Below, in pieces: positions 36,236-46,318 of a stretch of DNA of 64,000 nucleotides. The translations under genes were made by a program, and so were the position numbers. Under the pieces are notes generated by a model. The model did no database searches, was not told the DNA's origin, and worked only from the letters and a program-made list of their open reading frames with translations. This DNA comes from Synaphobranchus kaupii (lineage: Eukaryota > Chordata > Actinopteri > Anguilliformes > Synaphobranchidae): NCBI GenBank assembly GCA_029718625.1, contig CM056383.1:21863930-21927929 (forward strand), written 5' to 3'. Positions within the stretch are counted from its first letter, which is position 1; each line of letters begins with the position of its first letter.

Positions 36236-36467
36236 GTGAGTGTATTTATTCTTTATTTACTATTTGTGTTCGTAAAATTCAGTAATAGATATTACCGGAC
36301 ACGTTGCACATTAACAGAATGTATTGAACAATATCTACACGGAACTTTTAATGAGGTGGCATTCGTTAAAAGTGTGTTAGCAATTAGCTAACGTTATGTT
36401 AGCATGGTTTATGATGTGGCTGACAAGAAATATCTGACTGACAGTTTGTTTAACAGCTGACTGTGGA

Positions 36468-36640
36468 CCTCGGCACCGAGGAGCCGCACTTCTGCGCACC
36501 ACAGGGCGAATAGACATGTTGCTACATGCGGACAAAACATGTCTATCCGTCCTGTGGTGCGCTGTGGCCGATGCGCGGAGGTGCGGCTCCTCGGTGCCGA
36601 GGACCACATCCTCTCATAATATGATAGGATGTGGTCCTCC
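36468..36640. repeat. Strong palindromes inside the TIR
   Basis: Perfect 22-bp arms (36468-36489 and 36581-36602; core cctcggcaccgagg is itself palindromic) enclose a second stem around acatgtctat. Next to it, ccacatcct ... aggatgtgg forms another hairpin, which in the right TIR (about 43981-44021) is an almost perfect 41-bp palindrome. Open frames through this stretch exist on both strands only because of the symmetry. Confidence 0.85.
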
Positions 36641-37093
36641 GTCCATAGCAACGGTCTGTTCTACAGAAATAACAGACTGCTGAATGCCGCGATTGACCAA
36701 TCAGAATCGAGTATTCAACAAAGCCGTGTAATAAAATGGTACAAATGGACAGCCAATAATGTAACTGACACCAAACTCCTATAATGCTTATTAAAGTCTA
36801 GTAACATTTAGCTGTTTAAAACATCATCTTTGTGCTGCTGGTTTGTAATATCCTTATTTTTTTGTGCTGTATTTGTGATGACAGGATAGTCAGGCTGATG
36901 ATATTGTGCAGTCAGCCAGGCGCTTATTGCAGTTAATCAGTTCGTCACTTGAGAGACACTTGGAAGTGCTATTTAAATATTTGCTTACCTGTTAAAGCTA
37001 TGTAGCTGTATAAATGTATTTTTGAAACCTAAATGTTGGCAGGTATGAATAAAGTCAAAAAAGATTTTTAATTCCTTTTAATCTACTCCATAG

Positions 37094-37311
37094 CAACACC
37101 GACTGAACTGACCAACCTGGTCAAATTCTGGACCGGATGGGAGATTCTACCACCGAGTCTCTCCGTAGAAGTGGTCGAGGGCAGATACCCCACAGCCTCC
37201 ACCTGCTTTGAGACCTTGCGCATCCCAGGGCATTACAAGGATTACACATCTTTTGAATGTGACATCCTGGCCTGTATTTCCACTTGCCATACAGGATTTG
37301 GTCTTGTGTGA
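37094..37311 (+). pseudogene. HECT E3 ubiquitin ligase, terminal exon with catalytic Cys
   Basis: After an acceptor ctactccatag, the frame LVKFWTGWEILPPSL ... YPTASTCFETLRIPGHYKDY ... GFGLV-stop matches the C-lobe of HECT-domain E3 ligases. It has the catalytic Cys in TCFETL and the usual C-terminal Phe-containing tail. HECT enzymes pass ubiquitin from E2 through this Cys to substrates. The rest of the HECT domain, which is encoded upstream in complete genes, is absent. A polyadenylation signal follows at 37731. The exon lies on the opposite strand from the N-terminal exons at 42506-44419, so this gene is disrupted. Confidence 0.75.
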
Positions 37312-37730
37312 GTGACATTTGGCCTGTATTTACCTTTGTCAGACAAGATTTGATCTTATAGTAAAATATGTTTGTTTTTAAGCTTGTTAGTTGTTCTGTT
37401 CTGTTAAAATGTTTTAAAGACTTGTACAACTGAAGGGAACTAACTTGAGGGAGTACTTCCCACAAATATTCCTAAACTATCTCTACACTCAAAGAAAACA
37501 TTCAAGAAGTTCTTAATGTATACTGAATTTATTTTCGCACTGAGTCCTTTGCAGTATTACAAAACATCTGTCAATCTCAGCTTTCACATAAAAATGTGGT
37601 ATACGTGTATATCTTAAGTTTTGCAGTTTAACATGTTCCTTGTAAACAATCTCTGCACTGATATCATTCAAGCAGGAGTTAAGTGTACTATAAGGGGATG
37701 AAAGCCCTTTTTGTAACTTGTGTTACATTA

Positions 37731-37736
37731 AATAAA
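37731..37736 (+). promoter_or_regulatory. Polyadenylation signal AATAAA
   Basis: AATAAA lies 420 nt past the HECT stop codon and is followed by T-rich sequence. The Harbinger-like element begins about 130 nt further on. Confidence 0.5.
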
Positions 37737-37868
37737 CAATTTTTGCAATGTTACTATGCTGTACCTTCCTCTTTTTCTTTCTCTTGCCAAAGCAATAAGA
37801 ATAATACAATTAAAACAACATAACATAATACAATTCAGATGATGCAAAAATACAAAATATGACTCATT

Positions 37869-39867
37869 GGGCCCTATCTTGGCGATCTTGGCGCTTAGTC
37901 TAAGCGCATGGCGCTAAATCCATTTAGGGCGTGTCCAAGTCCACTTTTGCTATTTTAACGGCGTGTTTTTTTGGCGCTAAGCACGGCGCATGGCGCAACT
38001 GGGCTGAACCTAGTCGCTTCATTAATTATAGGTGTGTCTTGGGCGTGACATTCAATAAACCAATCAAAATGTCATATCCCATTCCCTTTAAAAGCCTGCT
38101 TTTCCACCTTGGCGGATTGCTTATGATGGCGAAACAGACATGCTCGTGCGTGTTTAGTGTGATCAAGGAATAGGCTAAATGGAGTATGATCAATATTATT
38201 CGGACTAACCATTAGCCTATGAGTTCCCGGTAATTCCAGACAGGGCTGTTATTTTACAAAATATGTGTGGTTAAATCTCGTTAAAAGGACCTGCAACAGC
38301 TGAGAATAAGCTATCAATGGCTTCAGTCTCACCTTAGAAAACGCCAAATTAGCCTGCTTGTTCAGCGAATTTCGTTTGATTATGCAATGAAAGTGTCAAA
38401 CATCAATTCCAAGAGGCTGTTCTCATGGAGTTCTCGAAGTTCAAGCTTCATCCAAAGTTCATTAGGCTACCTGCATAGTAGGCTAATATTGATTAATAAC
38501 ATACATACCGTTATTTTGCCTTAATGATGACACTAAATAGCCATACAATAAAGCTGTCAGGTTCGCAACCCATAAGTTCACGCATATTTCCCCTTGTTTA
38601 ATAATGTCCTGTTTATGGAAATGTGACCAACCTGTTTTACTCGTAGCGTAATCCTTTAAAACAATCCACTTTCCCAGGAAGACCGTTAAACGTGCGACTT
38701 ACAGCAGGGGAAACAGAACATGCAGCTCACGTGCAGAGAATGGCATTAAAATGAATTGTGAATTAATTGTGTAACGTGCTGCAAATTTGTTTTAGTTTCT
38801 AATTAGACGCGTAGTTCTCTTTAAAATCGTTTTGTTCAGTTAAGGAATAACGGGTGAAATCAGCTGGGTTTTAAACGGTGAGAGTATGGAAACCTGGTCA
38901 CTGTAATTTAAAAAAATATGAAGGACGAAGAATAGCTAAGGTTACAATTTAGTTAACATGGTGACATCTCCGTTTTTTAACCATAGGCTATCGAAAAAAA
39001 CCTTATGCACAGCGAATTCGCTGTAGCCTAGGCTATTTGAAAAACAATAAATGCAATATTCACTGGACAAGGTTTTGAACTTTTTTCAGTCACAAACCAT
39101 TCTATTTACTTACAGGCTGTATTCATAGATAAACAGAGCTGTATTGTAATGACATCTGAAGCGCATTTTCAGAACTTAAATGTCCGTCTATTGCCGTGCG
39201 CGAGTTTTCCATTGAATGACAATTCACGCATTAGGTGCAAAGACAATTCGCGCATTAGGCTTGATAGCTATAGGTGTTATCAGCTCCTTTTTAATGGATA
39301 GCCATTGTCCCGTACCATCGCACATCGCCTGGATGTTGATGGAGTGGGCTGAGAGCAATGTAATGTGGCATTGTTTCCCTTCGCTGAGGGAAAGGTATGT
39401 GGACCTATGGAACCTTTTATTATTATGCATTTTTGATATAGCCTACACAATAATAATATTTCACATTGTGATCTAGATATTTTAGTCATGCCTGTGCACG
39501 CCTCTGTGTGTAACAAACAGGAGGGTATGCGCGTTGTGCACACGCCTATGTAGACGCACTTATATGCGCCGTTAAAATAGCATGTAAACAACTGCGACAT
39601 GACTTTAGACCAGGTTTGTGGTGGTTCTAGCGCAAGCGCTTTCTGCTGGCTCAAGATAGCAATACGCCAAAAATAATCCTGGCCACTCCTCATCTTAAGA
39701 CCAACACGCCCAGTTCACTAATGATGGCGCAAGACTAGTTAATGGCGCAATGCTAGTTTGACGGCGTAAGCGTTAGGCGTTATTATGGACCTAGCGCCGG
39801 GTGTAAGATAGCAAAGACACTTGCGTTTGCGTTAGCGCCGCTTTGCGCCGGGTGTAAGATAGGGCCC
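37869..39867. mobile_element. Harbinger-like non-autonomous element, copy 1 (2.0 kb)
   Basis: Termini GGGCCCTATCTT / AAGATAGGGCCC, 3-bp flanks ATT on both sides. The ends are rich in ggcgct/gcgcc motifs. No transposase. A second copy (51537-53736) in the same orientation has flanks CAG on both sides. A 3-bp duplication and G-rich termini suggest PIF/Harbinger. It is inserted between the HECT exon and the integrase exons of the 9.1-kb element. Confidence 0.75.
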
Positions 39868-39918
39868 ATTGTCTCTCAACTCAAAACATAAGTCATTCTG
39901 ATTCTCTGATCAGTTCTT

Positions 39919-40131
39919 TCACAGACCAAGAAACTGCTCACAAAATTGAACAGCAGCAATGTAAGTATCGCAGCCAAAGGACTGGGATGCAGCTCTTGGG
40001 TTAACTGCATCTCTTAAAGCTGTCATTTGTCCATCGGTCAGTGGGCATGCTGTGTCTGGAACAATGATGCTCGAGTGGTCATCAAACGGAAGTCCGCTGT
40101 TTTCCCACTCAATGTCAGGAATATCCATGCC
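39919..40131 (-). pseudogene. Integrase gene, terminal exon
   Basis: Acceptor attttgtag at 40132-40140, then GMDIPDIEWENSGLPFDD ... LTDGQMTALRDAVNPRAAS ... to a stop (71 codons, phase 0). From memory it matches the C-terminal extension of fish 'integrase core domain' transposon proteins. It joins 40263-40536 in frame. Confidence 0.7.
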
Positions 40132-40262
40132 CTACAAATAGAGCATTTTGAGTTGTATGCAGTAAAAGTAGACACACACTACAGTATGTGCTCTTGGCTT
40201 CTAATTAAATTGCTTAAGTATGTGAACCACACTATTCATTTAAATCACATATTTGCATGTAC

Positions 40263-40536
40263 CTCTGTGTTATCTGGTCCTGGAATTGGGTAATGTGTAC
40301 GACCCAGCTCCCACAGCTGGTCAGGGGTCATGTGGCTTTCTGTTCTCATCGGATGATTGTCCCAACCATTGCGAAAAGTATCTAGGTCATCCTGCAGGCG
40401 TGGGAGAAACACAAAGTGACAGAAGAGGTGTGTATCATTGGCGATGCTGAGGAAGCCCTCTTCTTCAAGGTAGTGGAGAACATCATAGTAGATGCATGTT
40501 ACAGCTGCCCACAGGTCTCTCCACAGCCGCTCAATC
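40263..40536 (-). pseudogene. Integrase gene, catalytic-Glu exon
   Basis: The joined frame reads HNQRIERLWRDLWAAVTCIY ... HLFCHFVFLPRLQDDLDTFR ... GWDNHPMRTESHMTPDQLWEL. The Glu in QRIERLW is the likely third catalytic residue of the DDE integrase. It is 274 nt, with acceptor attttccag and donor GAG|gtacat. The exon itself is open. Confidence 0.75.
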
Positions 40537-40733
40537 CTGGAAAATTTTAAAGAAAAAGTTTTTACCCACAAATGCACAAAAATAAAATTTTAAGATAACT
40601 GCATGTCATTACACCCTATGCAAATGTGACAAATTATAGTACTCCTGCTAGCAGTTGTATGTAACATACTACCACTACATGGCATCAGTGAGGTGGCAGC
40701 TTTAATTAGCAGTATCAATTCCATTGAACAAAC

Positions 40734-40843
40734 CGTTGGTTGTGAACACTCTTCCCGGATATAAAGCTGCTCCTTCCAGTGCCACGGACTGTAAACATGA
40801 TGCGTGCAACGTCCACATTTTCCACTCCTGATCACCACGAACC
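40734..40843 (-). pseudogene. Integrase gene, second-Asp exon, frameshifted
   Basis: Starts RGDQ in one frame and continues [11 protein letters not shown] ... [11 protein letters not shown] in another, so one base appears to be lost just after the Asp-containing RGDQ. It joins the next exon at CG|G. The exon carrying the first catalytic Asp was not found, so the integrase is defective. Confidence 0.7.
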
Positions 40844-40879
40844 CTAAAGTAGACACACAACACTTTCAAAGATCACATA

Positions 40880-42410
40880 CACTACTCACAAAAAGTTAGG
40901 GATATTTGGCTTTCGGGTGAAATTTATGGAAAATGTAAGTTCACGCTACAGTGATATTATACGTATCATGAAAGTAGGGCATTTAAGTAGAAGCATGCAA
41001 TGGTGATTTCCTCATCTCAAACAATTTATTGAAACAAAAGCCAACAACAGTGGTGGGTATACCACAACAAAAATGTCAATGTCTCAATAACTTGTCATGT
41101 GCCCTTGAGCATCAATTACAGCTTGACAACGACGTCTCATGCTGTTCACAAGTCGACTTATTGTCTGCTGAGGCATGGCATCCCACTCTTCTTGAAGGGC
41201 GGCCCTCAGGTCATTGAGGTTCTGGGGTACAGAGTTACGAGCCTCTACACGGTGAGTCAGCTGATCCCATAGGTTTTCTATGGGATTCAGGTCTGGAGAA
41301 AGTACAGGCCACTCCATTTGAGGTACCCCAGTCTCCAGCAGCCTTTCCCTAATGATGCGACCTCGATGAGCTGGAGCATTGTCGTCCATGAAGATGAAAT
41401 TAGGCCTGTGTTGTTCATGCAGGGGCACAATGACTGGATTAATGATGTTATTCAGGTAGTATGGGCTTGTCACTGTACCATTCACAAAGTGTAGGGCAGT
41501 TCTGTATTGACTAGACACACCTGCCCACACTGTAACACCGCCACCACCAAAGGGTCGTCTGGTGACAACAGTGGCTGATGCATAGCGCTCTCCTTGATGT
41601 CTCCAACATCGTTGGCGGCCATCATTTCTGCTCAACGTGAATCGACTTTCATCAGAGAACAGCACTGAGGCCCACTGGTCCCTCGTCCAGCGTAAATGCT
41701 CCCTGGCCCATGCAAGACGATGACGCCTGTGCCTGGTGGTGTGATCAGGTACCCTTGCAGGTCGTCTAGCACGCAGACCACGCTGATGTAAACGGTTTCG
41801 AATGGTCTGACGTGACACTTGGGTGCCTCTCACCTCCCTTAAATGTGCCTGGAGTTGAGTGGCATTCATCATCCGGTTCCGCAGGGCACTGTTCACAATG
41901 AAGCGGTCATCAGTGTGGGATGTGGCCAAAGGACGTCCACTTCTATGCCTTTCTGTGACTCTTCCAGTCTCTCTGTATCTCTGTTGCAACCTGCTGATGA
42001 CACTCTGTGACACTCTAAGCTCAGTGGCCACTTCCCTCTGAGAACATCCTGTTTGAAGCCTCGCAATGGCGAGGTACTGTTGATCAATTGTTAGGTGTCG
42101 TCTTGGTCTCATGATGTCAAAATGTGAACAGCATGATGAAGAGGACTGTTTAAATACCAATTCTAATTGAACCAGGAAATTTATTGGTCGATTCATGGAT
42201 CAAACACCTGTTGTGAATTTTGCCGTTCAGCTCCTTGTTAGAGAACAGCAAGTTGTGCAAAAAGTACTGAAACATTGAATAGTTGGACATGTGCATTCAA
42301 AAGTTTAGAGAAGGTCAAATTAATTTCACCTGTAAAGGTTATAGTGCATTTTAGGTTCATCCTGAAATTTCACCCGAAAGCCGAATATCCCTAACTTTTT
42401 GTGAGTAGTG
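40880..42410 (-). mobile_element. Intact Tc1-like transposon (1531 bp)
   Basis: TA target duplication on both sides (40878-40879, 42411-42412). TIRs of ~46 bp begin CACTACTCACAAAAAGTTAG, with one internal mismatch. It encloses a single uninterrupted transposase. Its location inside the 9.1-kb element makes it one of the younger insertions here. Confidence 0.95.
41084..42112 (-). CDS. Tc1-like transposase, full length (342 aa)
   Basis: Cut-and-paste DDE transposase. An upstream in-frame Met adds 28 residues, but the start at 42112 ([15 protein letters not shown]) gives the usual ~340-aa Tc1 length. Residues ~10-110 hold two helix-turn-helix units ([20 protein letters not shown] and [15 protein letters not shown]) joined by a GRP-type hook (HRSGRPLA). 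The catalytic core has [11 protein letters not shown] (Asp), [11 protein letters not shown] (Asp) and [11 protein letters not shown] (Glu), with the 34-residue D-E spacing typical of Tc1. No stop or frameshift. It may be catalytically competent, which is inference only. Confidence 0.95.
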   Translation of the reverse strand: MRPRRHLTIDQQYLAIARLQTGCSQREVATELRVSQSVISRLQQRYRETGRVTERHRSGRPLATSHTDDRFIVNSALRNRMMNATQLQAHLREVRGTQVSRQTIRNRLHQRGLRARRPARVPDHTTRHRRHRLAWAREHLRWTRDQWASVLFSDESRFTLSRNDGRQRCWRHQGERYASATVVTRRPFGGGGVTVWAGVSSQYRTALHFVNGTVTSPYYLNNIINPVIVPLHEQHRPNFIFMDDNAPAHRGRIIRERLLETGVPQMEWPVLSPDLNPIENLWDQLTHRVEARNSVPQNLNDLRAALQEEWDAMPQQTISRLVNSMRRRCQAVIDAQGHMTSY

Positions 42411-42505
42411 TATATGTAATTTTGGTTACAGTTTATAGGTTGCTTATTAACACAGTACTTTTTTATGACTGAGCAACACTAATACACAAACCTGTGTTGG
42501 CCTAC

Positions 42506-42581
42506 CTGCAGATTTGTATAGCAGCCACCCACCAGTAACGGCCCCCAATTTGGGAAATAAAACTTTGAGGGCATCACATAA
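42506..42581 (-). pseudogene. HECT-type gene N-terminal exon 5
   Basis: LCDALKVLFPKLGAVTGGWL then LYKSA and a donor (GCAG|gtagg). Phase 0 in, phase 1 out, continuous with 42760-42976. The following exons are missing. The Tc1 element begins 96 bp downstream. Confidence 0.65.
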
Positions 42582-42759
42582 CTAAGCAAAAAAATGGATA
42601 CAAGTGTAAGCCTCTCCAAAAGAGAGTCAAAACTCATCATTCAAATCAGAAATAGTATTCATCACACTGCATGACAAACTAGCAAATCCTTGTATATTGT
42701 ATTCCTCAGAATACAATATACAATACAGCTAGCCTAAATAACTAATTTCTTGTTATTAC

Positions 42760-42976
42760 CTCTTCATGTGTTGTGCTTTCATCTAGATGAGCAGTCCTAC
42801 GGCCCAATCCTGCATGCATATGGACTATTTGCTCCTGCTCTTTTGGGGTTTTTTCACACTGCTTTGGCAACAAATAGAAAGCCACATCAAGTGGTTTAAG
42901 TCTCTTGGCAGGAACAAGATTTGCTGCAGGAAAGCGCCTCTTCCCTCTGCCCTTGGTAAAAAGACCTGGAAAGGAC
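42760..42976 (-). pseudogene. HECT-type gene N-terminal exon 4
   Basis: Joined frame SFPGLFTKGRGKRRFPAANL ... LKPLDVAFYLLPKQCEKTP ... HMHAGLGRRTAHLDESTTHE. I recall this N-terminal module from fish HECT/G2E3-like transposon-associated proteins. 217 nt, acceptor ttttctatag, donor GAG|gtaata. Confidence 0.65.
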
Positions 42977-43473
42977 CTATAGAAAATAAGAGTGTTAAAA
43001 CATGAACTACCACATCATTTGTTAACTTTTTTCTAATTAAAGGAGGACGTTATTACGAAAGGCGTATTTGAACATCGTCTTACATGACATAGATGAAAAT
43101 AGAAAAACGTGGCACTGTATTGCATACCCTCACTAGTTTCCAATAAAGTGCAATAGGCAATCATTTAGACCTTCAAATCCCATTATATATTTTTTTCTTT
43201 TCAGAAACAAATTTCACATTAGCCTTAAGTGAAACGGGCCTTTATATATTTTACTGAATAGTCACAAAACATCAGATGCTTTCTTCCAGGGTTTACTAAC
43301 TTAGATTTGAATGTCTGCAATATTGGTAAGAAACAGAGCATGCAACACAATACTATCATTACTTACTGTAAAAGTAAAAAGCAGAATTTTGCCTGTTAAA
43401 ATCAGCAGCATGTCAACATGTGTATACATAGGGCTTGCATTTAAAATAGCAAACATCTCCCTTAAGTCTTTAC

Positions 43474-43564
43474 CTGGTCATTTCCATTTGATGTGATGGT
43501 CTCTCTGTCTGTCTCTGTTCTCTGCCGGATTGTATCCAAGAATATTTATTAATCATCAATACAT
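43474..43564 (-). pseudogene. HECT-type gene N-terminal exon 3 (tentative)
   Basis: 91 nt between acceptor atatattgcag and donor CCAG|gtaaag, open as VLMINKYSWIQSGREQRQTE and RPSHQMEMT. It joins exon 4 in frame. The join to exon 2 is uncertain, because no clean donor of the right phase was seen. Confidence 0.45.
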
Positions 43565-43609
43565 CTGCAATATATAGGTAAAATAAGCCATATGTACATG
43601 AACTGAAAT

Positions 43610-43734
43610 TTAATACTAAACCTCATATCTTGATTTGTTACGCCACCACTGGCTGCGCCCCGTTGTCTTTCAGACAAACTGATTAACTGCAATAAGCGCC
43701 TGGCTGACTGCACAATATCATCAGCCTGACTAAC
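43610..43734 (-). pseudogene. HECT-type gene exon 2 (right side)
   Basis: Starts after acceptor gatgacag: VSQADDIVQSARRLLQLISL then SERQRGAASGGVTNQ. Its first ~58 bp lie in the TIR and are mirrored at 36885-36942. The donor is uncertain. Confidence 0.5.
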
Positions 43735-44867
43735 CTGTCATCACAAATACAGCACAAAAAAATAAGGATATTACAAACCAGCAGCACAAAGATGATGTTT
43801 TAAACAGCTAAATGTTACTAGACTTTAATAAGCATTATAGGAGTTTGGTGACAGTTACATTATTGGCTGTCCATTTGTACCATTTTATTACACGGCTTTG
43901 TTGAATACTCGATTCTGATTGGTCAATCGCGGCATTCAGCGGTCTGTTATTTCTGTAGAACAGACCGTTGCTATGGACGGAGGACCACATCCTATCATAT
44001 TATGATAGGATGTGGTCCTCGGCACCGAGGAGCCGCACCTCCGCGCATCGGCCACAGCGCACCACAGGACGGATAGACATGTTTTGTCCGCATGTAGCAA
44101 CATGTCTATTCGCCCTGTGGTGCGCAGAAGTGCGGCTCCTCGGTGCCGAGGTCCGCAGTCAGCTGTTAAACAAACTGTCAGTCAGATATTTCTTGTCAGC
44201 CACATCATAAACCATGCTAACATAACGTTAGCTAATTGCTAACACACTTTTAACGAATGCCACCTCATTAAAAGTTCCGTGTAGATATTGTTCAATACAT
44301 TCTGTTAATGTGCAACGTGTCCGGTAATATCTATTACTGAATTTTACGAACACAAATAGTAAATAAAGAATAAATACACTCACCGAAGCGCCATCATTTC
44401 TGTTTTTTGTTACCGACATAGCTGAGCAGCTGCTAACGAGCCATGCTCTGACCTCTGACCAGAGCTTCACCGCCTTCCTGTTTCGGCGTCACATGACCAA
44501 TGGAGCGTAACTTGATTGGCTGGATGTTGGATGATTTGATGCAGGGATCGATTGCTTCTTCTTGGTTACCCGGATGTTGACTTTTTTACACTGAATATTT
44601 TGAGGGCGAATTTTTAGCACTGAATATTTTGAGAAGGCGAATGTTTTACACTGAATATTTTGAGAGGGCGAATTTTTTTACACCAAATTTTTTTAAACAT
44701 TGAAAAAAAAAGGCAAAAAAAAATTCAGTGCTAGAAATTCGATGGCTTTTAAAATTCAAAGTCTGATTTCGATGCAAAAAAATTTTCAGTGTTAGAAATT
44801 CGATGTAAAAATAATTCAGTGCTAAAAATTCGAATTCAAAATCCGATGGCACAGATTTACTTCCATA
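43677..44867 (-). repeat. Right TIR of the 9.1-kb element
   Basis: Mirror of 35781-36942. It contains the first exon on minus (44419-44384), the palindromes (about 43977-44157) and the A/T-rich subterminal repeats (about 44580-44830). Confidence 0.9.
44384..44419 (-). CDS. First coding exon in right TIR (12 aa)
   Basis: MSVTKNRNDGAS with donor TCG|gtgagt, the mirror of 36200-36235. Because both TIRs carry it, each end could drive transcription inward. Confidence 0.55.
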
Positions 44868-45548
44868 AGCAGCCCTGTACCCAGAGGTGTCTGTTTGGGG
44901 CTTCTGGTCGAGGCCTTCCCAGATTTTAAGGAGGAGGAGGATGTACAACACGCAGAAGGAGAGGAGACTGGCAGCTACATCAGGGGAGTAAAGTCAACAT
45001 TCAGAGCACCTTCAGAAGCTTTTTGCCACTGCCAGTGTAGCTCTCCGGGAAGAACAGCAGGAAAATGTGATTTTGTTGCTGCTGGAGCACCAGTCTGTGT
45101 TCGCAGCATCAGATGATGACTGGCAGATTCTCAGCACTGAAACATCACATCAACAAAGGAGCAGCAAGACCTGTCCGACAGCCAGTGCGGCGCACCCCTC
45201 TAGGTTTTCAAGGCGAAGAGGAAAAACACCTACAGATGATGTTGGATGCAGGCATTGTTGTACTATCAAGTTCAGAGTGGTCCTCACCCATAGTCCTGGT
45301 TAGGAAGAAGGACGGCGGAGTCCGATGGTGTGTGGACTACAGGCAACTGAACGACTTGACTAATAAAGATGTCTATCCACAGCCGAAAAGTGTGCCTTGA
45401 TGTTCTGGGAGGGGCAAAGGTTTTCTCTATATTGGATATGCAGTCAGGATACTGGTAAATCGAAGTAGGTGAGCCGGACCGCTCCAAAACAGCATTTGTG
45501 ACCAAACTCGGCATGTTCGGGTATGCCAGGACACCATTTGACACCATT
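44868..45548 (+). pseudogene. Ty3/Gypsy pol: protease end and RT start
   Basis: Resumes the frame left at 35780 (SPVPRGVCLGLL), then after frameshifts gives RT motifs: LKHHINKGAARPVRQPVRRT, DAGIVVLSSSEWSSPIVLVR, KKDGGVRWCVDYRQLNDLT, FSILDMQSGYW-stop, KTAFVTKLGMFGYARTPF. The stop after SGYW and a shift near 45400 show decay. Broken by a LINE insertion at about 45549. Confidence 0.85.
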
Positions 45549-46318
45549 CAGCCCCTCACCCTGGCCTACAGAGGACTCGTTGAGAGCATTCTCACAAATG
45601 GCATCACTGTGTGGTTTGGGAACACCACACAGGCTGAGAAAAAGAAGCTGCAACGAGTCATAAAGTCAGCAGAGAAAATCATCGGCTCAAACCTCCCATC
45701 CATGGACAAAATCTACACACAGCACTGCAGGAGGAGAGCACAGAGCATCCTCAAGGACCAACACCACCCAGCTCACTCTCTGTTCAAATGGAATAACACT
45801 AGATACAAACTCAGACACCACAGACCAGAAAGCATTTCCACCCACAAAGCATGTTTCCACAACAGTTTTTTTCCAGCCACTGTCAGAATGGTAGCAAAGG
45901 ACATCACACTGGGTAAAACATATTTCACTCCCCACCTCACTCACAACACAGACACCTAATGACACAACATGGACAATTATTTTTATGTGCAATATTATAC
46001 AGTGCAATAATCTTGTGTGCAATAACTACAGTGAAATAAGCTCTTATGTGCAATAATCCTTTCTTTAATTTTTTATACTGTGTATGAAGTATTAATGTAA
46101 ACTAGGTTTACATTATATTAGGCACTGAACTCTGCATTTTATCTTATTCTATCTTTTTTATTCTATTCTATTGTAGTGTACTTGCTCTTTATTTTTCATG
46201 TGTGTGTTTTTTATGTGTTCTTGTTTTTTTAAAGAAAGCTGACTCGAGTAATGCACAATAATTCCGATGTACCTGTACTGTCCCTGTACTGTGCAAACAG
46301 CAATAAATATCTTGAATC
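45549..46318 (+). mobile_element. LINE 3' end inserted in the Gypsy RT
   Basis: Codes LAYRGLVESILTNGITVWFG ... KKKLQRVIKSAEKIIGSNLP ... AQSILKDQHHPAHSLF ... and CFHNSFFPATVRMV, the C-terminus of a Jockey/Rex-like fish LINE. A 3' UTR rich in tattctattctatt follows, with an end aataaatatcttgaatctt. Its frame fuses with the Gypsy frame to give a 153-codon chimera (45498-45959). Roughly 90 bp of Gypsy RT around the YLDD motif appears lost at the junction. Confidence 0.8.

Larger units (their letters stand above)
35781..36942 (+). repeat. Left TIR of the 9.1-kb element
   Basis: Mirror copy of 43677-44867. The outer 270 bp hold degenerate ~33-bp subterminal repeats built on cctctcaaaatattcagtg. 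The inner part has strong palindromes and a first exon (36200-36235). Similarity ends inside exon 2, after agttaatcagtt. Confidence 0.9.
35781..44867. mobile_element. 9.1-kb long-TIR DNA transposon with integrase and HECT-E3 exons (IS3EU-like?)
   Basis: Both ends read TATGGAAGTAAATCTGTGCC inward. The element is flanked by AGCAGC (35775-35780 and 44868-44873), a 6-bp target duplication within the Gypsy frame. TIRs are 1162 bp (35781-36942) and 1191 bp (43677-44867). Removing two nested insertions (37869-39867 and 40880-42410) leaves about 5.55 kb. Contents: on plus, a first exon, part of a second exon and a HECT catalytic exon; on minus, five N-terminal exons of a HECT-type gene and three integrase exons. 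The DDE integrase, 6-bp duplication and TA-starting termini fit what I recall of the IS3EU superfamily, but I cannot verify this. The integrase lacks its first catalytic exon and has a frameshift, so this copy is not autonomous. Confidence 0.8.

Noticed and set aside
36377..36651. Two overlapping minus-strand frames of ~80 codons (mirrored at 43968-44242)
   Set aside because: They arise from the palindromes in the TIR and are identical in both arms; no protein features.
39216..39693. Open frames in the Harbinger-like element (similar at 53205-53582)
   Set aside because: They are not conserved between the two copies and have no transposase motifs.
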